In this document: in pieces, positions 22,497-24,148 of the stretch | Numbering within the stretch: position 1 is the first letter of the stretch | Layout: the number at the start of each line of letters is the position of its first letter | Source: Oscillospiraceae bacterium | Lineage (GTDB): Bacteria; Bacillota; Clostridia; Oscillospirales; Ruminococcaceae | NCBI GenBank assembly: GCA_029098085.1 | Contig: JAQXNQ010000110.1 | Coordinates: 1 to 24,148, forward strand | Length of the DNA stretch: 24,148 nt | Direction of reading: 5' to 3' | Program-made: the position numbers and the translations under genes | The notes under the pieces: generated by a model | What the model saw: the letters and a program-made list of their open reading frames with translations, nothing else | Databases searched by the model: none | What the model was told of the DNA's origin: nothing

Positions 22497-22880
22497 TTAC
22501 GGCCGGGTGCTCTGCTGATCCACTTCATCCCGCAGGGTCAGCAGCGCCAGGTCGCTCTTCAGCTTTTCGTTCTCCTCCTGCAGCCGCTCAATCTCCCGCC
22601 TGCAGCGCTCCGCCTCGATGCGGGCGGCGGCGGCTTCCTCCACATAGCCCTTGATCTGCGCCCGGAAATTATCCACATCGCAGGTGGATTTGGCGCTCTC
22701 GTCCATCAGGGCCAGCGCCGTCATGACGGCTGCGGACGGGAAGGAGGCGTTGTTCTCCTCCATAAAGGCGTTGATCCGCCCGTCCAGCTCCTTGGCCAGG
22801 GAAATCACATAGGCAGCACTCTCGTCGGTCTGCAGGCTGTAGCTCTTGCCGCAGATCACTACTTTTACTCTGTTTTGCAT
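22497..22880 (-). CDS. zapA: Cell division protein ZapA
   Basis: A 127-residue protein. The N-terminal globular ZapA domain (VKVVICGKSYSLQTDESAAYVISLAKELDGRI is the diagnostic part, residues ~5-36) is followed by a long coiled coil (about 70-118) rich in Glu, Arg and Leu. ZapA binds and bundles FtsZ filaments at the division site. AGGAGG is before ATG 22880. It lies in one unit with the metallophosphoesterase upstream (54-base gap) and the U32 gene downstream. Confidence 0.9.
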   Translation of the reverse strand: MQNRVKVVICGKSYSLQTDESAAYVISLAKELDGRINAFMEENNASFPSAAVMTALALMDESAKSTCDVDNFRAQIKGYVEEAAAARIEAERCRREIERLQEENEKLKSDLALLTLRDEVDQQSTRP

Positions 22881-22934
22881 CTTCTGTTCCTCCTGTATGC
22901 TGACGAAGCAACGTCCGCTTCTGATCCTTTTCTG

Positions 22935-23615
22935 TCAGTGGGGCTGATCCACCCGGTAAACCGCCTGAAAGGCTGCCGTGAACCGGGGCGGAATGACCTT
23001 GTCCAGATGATAATGTCCAAAAAACCAGCGGCCGAAATCGCACTGCTGCAAAACCTGCTCCAGATAGCTGTGCAGGGGGCTCACCTCATTGTCCTCGATG
23101 CGGATAAACCGGCGAATGGAGGAAGGGGCGTCGTGGGTAATCACCAGATCCACCCGACCCCCGCAGGCCGCCAGCCGCTCCAGGCCGTGGGCCATCTCCT
23201 CCTCCGAGGGCTGCTCCTCGGTCCACCACATGCCGCTGTCGTGGCCCACATCCAGCCACTCCTCATCGCTGTAGCCGCCGCCGAAGGCAAAGACCTTCTG
23301 CCCTTCTATCTCGTACACCTCGCCCCGCAGCAGCTGGTACAGGTTGCCGCTGATCTTGCGGGCCTGTCCGCCCCGGTAGGGCACGGTGGGATACTGCCGC
23401 AGCAAATCATAATTGTCCCGGCAGCCCTCCACAAAAAGGGTGTCAAAGGGACGCCTGCCCAGCTTTTTCAGCACTCTCTGCTCCTTTGCCGAGCCGTCCC
23501 ACACAAAGCCGAAGTCGCCGCAGACGATCAGCGTATCCCGCTTGCCGAGCTTTTTCACCGCAGGCAGCTGAAACCGCTGCATATCTCCATGGGTATCTCC
23601 CGTAATCAGAATCAT
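22935..23615 (-). CDS. Calcineurin-like metallophosphoesterase
   Basis: A 226-residue soluble phosphoesterase. The metal-binding motifs are in the usual order: GDTHGD (Asp7, His9), CGDFG (Asp34), GCRDN (in the place of GNHD/E), ITHDAP and GHYH. Two metal ions and cleavage of a phosphoester are expected; the substrate is unknown. The GCRDN variant means the third motif has Arg-Asp-Asn in place of Asn-His. The start ATG 23615 puts the first motif at residue 6, as is normal; an in-frame ATG at 23708 would add unrelated residues and overlap the promoter. It is first in the unit with zapA and the U32 gene. Confidence 0.87.
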   Translation of the reverse strand: MILITGDTHGDMQRFQLPAVKKLGKRDTLIVCGDFGFVWDGSAKEQRVLKKLGRRPFDTLFVEGCRDNYDLLRQYPTVPYRGGQARKISGNLYQLLRGEVYEIEGQKVFAFGGGYSDEEWLDVGHDSGMWWTEEQPSEEEMAHGLERLAACGGRVDLVITHDAPSSIRRFIRIEDNEVSPLHSYLEQVLQQCDFGRWFFGHYHLDKVIPPRFTAAFQAVYRVDQPH

Positions 23616-23644
23616 ATCTTTCCTGCCTTTCGCCGGACAACGCT

Positions 23645-23705
23645 CCCCGCAGGGAAAAATTCTCCGGCTGATATGATTCAGTATACAACATTTTCCCCTG
23701 CGGGG
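23645..23705. repeat. Long inverted repeat around the metallophosphoesterase promoter
   Basis: CCCCGCAGGGAAAA (23645-23658) and TTTTCCCCTGCGGGG (23691-23705) are complementary over 14 positions with one extra base, separated by 32 bases. One arm falls between the -35 and -10 boxes and the other in the leader. Confidence 0.7.
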
Positions 23706-23708
23706 CAA
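23680..23708 (-). promoter_or_regulatory. Promoter of the metallophosphoesterase-zapA-U32 unit
   Basis: On the minus strand TTGCCC (23708-23703) and TATACT (23685-23680) lie 17 bases apart. This would give a leader of about 58 bases to ATG 23615. Confidence 0.6.
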
Positions 23709-23840
23709 CTGTCCGCGGCATACTTTCCGCTTAAAAAGCCTTCTTTTTCGTCCTGTTTTTCCCGGGGGACATTTTCTTCGCCGAAAAAAGTTTATTCGTC
23801 AAAATTTTACAAACTGCGCCGAAAAATTTCCCGATGAAGA

Positions 23841-23869
23841 TTCACAAAACCGGCGAGATGGGGTATAGT
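23841..23869 (+). promoter_or_regulatory. Promoter of the exonuclease III gene
   Basis: TTCACA (23841-23846) and TATAGT (23864-23869) are spaced by 17 bases, about 60 bases before the start codon. Upstream, CGCCGAAAAA occurs twice (23779-23788 and 23817-23826), in an AT-rich stretch. With the divergent promoter at 23680-23708 this accounts for the 317-base gap between the two genes. Confidence 0.65.
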
Positions 23870-23932
23870 AATAAGTAAGGAACAGAAAGATCTTCGGGCC
23901 TGTGCGCTGCACCGGCCGGAAGGGGTATGGCA

Positions 23933-24148
23933 ATGAAATTGATCTCCTGGAATGTCAACGGGCTGCGTGCCTGTCTCGGCAAGGGGTTTATGGATTTTTT
24001 CAATCAGGCGGACGCCGATGTGGTCTGCCTGCAGGAGACGAAAATGCAGGAGGGACAGGCCGTGCTGGAGCTGCCCGGGTACATCCAGTACTGGAATTCC
24101 GCCATGAAAAAGGGCTACTCCGGTACCGCCGTGTTCACCCGGGTTCCG
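23933..24148 (+). CDS. xth: Exodeoxyribonuclease III, N-terminal part (cut by window end)
   Basis: The first 72 residues of an AP endonuclease/exonuclease III-type DNA repair enzyme. MKLISWNVNGLRA carries the conserved metal-site Asn7, and VCLQETKM carries the catalytic Glu35; GYSGTAVFTR follows as in the family. These enzymes cut DNA at abasic sites using Mg2+. AAGGGG lies seven bases before ATG 23933, so that start is chosen over ATG 23927, which is one base from the site. The remaining two thirds lie beyond the window. Confidence 0.93.
   Translation, partial: MKLISWNVNGLRACLGKGFMDFFNQADADVVCLQETKMQEGQAVLELPGYIQYWNSAMKKGYSGTAVFTRVP

Overview
The window looks like a chromosomal segment of a low-oxygen, GC-rich Gram-positive bacterium of the class Clostridia, probably an Oscillospirales/Ruminococcaceae-type gut anaerobe. 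The clues are a reverse-domain rubrerythrin, a sortase-anchored surface protein tail, DUF4321, a DUF4080 B12-radical SAM protein, a beta-propeller (PF09826-like) protein behind an ECF sigma factor, and the Clostridia-style gene order mreBCD-pbp2-minD-mgsA. The taxonomic call is inference; no rRNA or tRNA gene was seen. I found no mobile element, CRISPR array, prophage or integration site.

Left part (1-6.8 kb): the 3' end of a cell-wall surface protein (+) meets an SGNH hydrolase gene (-) at a shared two-way terminator. Next comes a rubrerythrin gene (-) with a near-consensus promoter and an adjacent palindrome. A divergent B12-binding radical SAM gene (+) follows, then a two-gene operon (+) of an ECF sigma factor and a membrane-anchored beta-propeller protein that is probably its regulator.

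Middle part (6.8-12.4 kb, - strand): a three-gene operon encodes a response regulator, a BceS/GraS-like histidine kinase and an iron-sulfur-flavoprotein-like protein, with no BceAB transporter beside it. Upstream of it lie aspS and hisS.

Right part (12.5-23.6 kb, - strand): housekeeping genes for cell shape and growth, in transcription order metallophosphoesterase, zapA, U32/RlhA-like protein, dut, DUF4321, maf, then (from a strong promoter with a structured leader) mreB, mreC, mreD, PBP2, an orphan MinD, and mgsA, running on to hisS-aspS. The window ends with the start of an exonuclease III gene (+), divergent from the metallophosphoesterase.

Most of the window is ordinary core genome. The least ordinary items are the sigma/beta-propeller pair, the transporter-less Bce-like two-component system fused by operon to a flavoprotein, the MinD that stops just where the membrane-targeting helix should begin and has no MinC or MinE beside it, the SGNH protein with two altered signature blocks, and DNA-level symmetric elements at the rubrerythrin, mreB and metallophosphoesterase promoters.
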